Of a DNA stretch of 5,674 nt, positions 5,398 to 5,674 are shown piece by piece. The DNA is from an uncultured Acidimicrobiia bacterium. Lineage in GTDB: Bacteria; Actinomycetota; Acidimicrobiia; Spongiisociales; JAENVV01. The stretch is taken from positions 1 through 5,674 of the forward strand of contig CAJQPD010000333.1 of assembly GCA_905480085.1 (NCBI GenBank), read 5' to 3'. Both the position numbers and the translations under genes were made by a program. Positions within the stretch are counted from its first letter, which is position 1, and every line of letters begins with the position of its first letter. A model generated the notes under the pieces. That model worked only from the letters and a program-made list of their open reading frames with translations, did no database searches and was not told the DNA's origin.

Positions 5398-5674
5398 ATG
5401 CGTTCCGTTCACCACCAATCTGATCAAGGCCCAGGCCGGGCAGGCGGCGGGCAATTCGATCCAGATCGACGGCAACGTTTTGAAGAGATCTATGCGATCG
5501 TCTACGAACCGCTTCAGCGCTACTTGCGGCGGCGAGCGTCCATCGACGACGCAGATGAGGTGCTCGACGATGTTCTGCTGGTCCTCTGGCAGAAGCTCCC
5601 CTCGGTAGCCGCAGCAGATTGCCTCCCGTGGTGTTACGGGGTTGCGAGAAGGGCATTAGCCAATCGGCGGCGCA
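5398..5674 (+). CDS. ECF-type RNA polymerase sigma factor, N-terminal 92 residues (continues past window end)
   Basis: An alternative sigma factor of the sigma-70 family, group 4, which directs RNA polymerase to a dedicated promoter set. After a Gly/Arg/Gln-rich N-terminal stretch (1-27), region 2 starts at RFEEIYAIVYEPLQRYLRRRA (27-47), continues with DDADEVLDDVLLVLWQKLP (50-68), matching the common D/E-DAEDV-QE-FL-AW-RL core-binding helix, and ends with LPWCYGVARRALANRRR (76-92), the region 2.3/2.4 helix that melts and reads the -10 element. Region 4 and any anti-sigma partner lie beyond the window. Typical ECF factors are about 170-200 residues, so about half is visible. A matching ECF-type promoter lies directly upstream, and a second copy precedes the lipoprotein gene at 3192. 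ECF subgroup and inducing signal cannot be told from this fragment. Confidence 0.9.
   Translation, partial: MRSVHHQSDQGPGRAGGGQFDPDRRQRFEEIYAIVYEPLQRYLRRRASIDDADEVLDDVLLVLWQKLPSVAAADCLPWCYGVARRALANRRR

Noticed and set aside
4294..5475. Long minus-strand open frame (393 codons) opposite the FAD oxidoreductase
   Set aside because: It is antisense to a gene with clear family motifs along its whole length, and its own translation is rich in Arg, Pro and His with no recognisable domain. It is a GC-driven shadow frame.
5396..5656. Minus-strand open frame at the window end
   Set aside because: It opposes the sigma-factor frame, which has recognisable region 2 sequence, a Shine-Dalgarno and a promoter. 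The minus-strand product is low-complexity Arg/Ala/Leu-rich sequence.
1..5674. CRISPR array, tRNA or rRNA genes, insertion sequences, phage or defence genes
   Set aside because: No regularly spaced repeats, no RNA gene signatures, no transposase or inverted-repeat pairs and no toxin or nuclease motifs were seen. All large frames are accounted for by metabolic or regulatory genes.

Overview
The window is compact, fairly GC-rich bacterial chromosome carrying six genes and parts of genes. Five are on the plus strand and one small gene is on the minus strand. The style suggests an actinobacterium, possibly a member of Acidimicrobiia. The reasons are mixed GTG/ATG starts, short intergenic gaps, one gene that looks leaderless, an ECF sigma factor of the type ending region 2 in PW-YGVARR-LAN-RR, and a marked excess of GATC and GATCGG words. 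This placement is an inference from style, not from a marker gene.

Positions 1-2757 hold a sulfate-activation operon: the 3' end of cysD, a cysN-cysC fusion, and a separate cysC. The genes are translationally linked: cysD and cysNC share one base (TAATG), and cysNC and cysC overlap by 8 bases. CysD and CysN form GTP-driven ATP sulfurylase, which makes APS. APS kinase then makes PAPS for sulfate reduction or sulfation. APS kinase is encoded twice in a row. The free CysC is canonical, while the CysC domain fused to CysN keeps its P-loop but has changed several near-invariant positions.

Positions 2758-3309 hold a convergent small lipoprotein gene on the minus strand (2812-3192) and the divergent gap between it and the next operon. 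The lipoprotein has a lipobox, a beta-sandwich-like domain with four cysteines, and a CDTGIR ending.

Positions 3310-5331 hold a two-gene catabolic-looking unit: a classical short-chain dehydrogenase and a FOXRED1/DadA-type FAD-dependent amine or amino-acid oxidoreductase. A 24-base gap between them contains a hairpin that covers the second gene's ribosome binding site. The substrate cannot be read from sequence.

Positions 5332-5674 hold the start of an ECF sigma factor gene, running off the window end. It has a good Shine-Dalgarno and an ECF-type promoter (GGGAACC-N16-CGTC) two bases after the oxidoreductase stop codon.

The most interesting observation is that the same bipartite motif, GGAACC-N16-CGTCC with identical spacing, occurs immediately upstream of the lipoprotein gene on the minus strand. 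I found no third copy. This suggests that the sigma factor may drive both its own gene and the lipoprotein gene, which would be made as a leaderless transcript.
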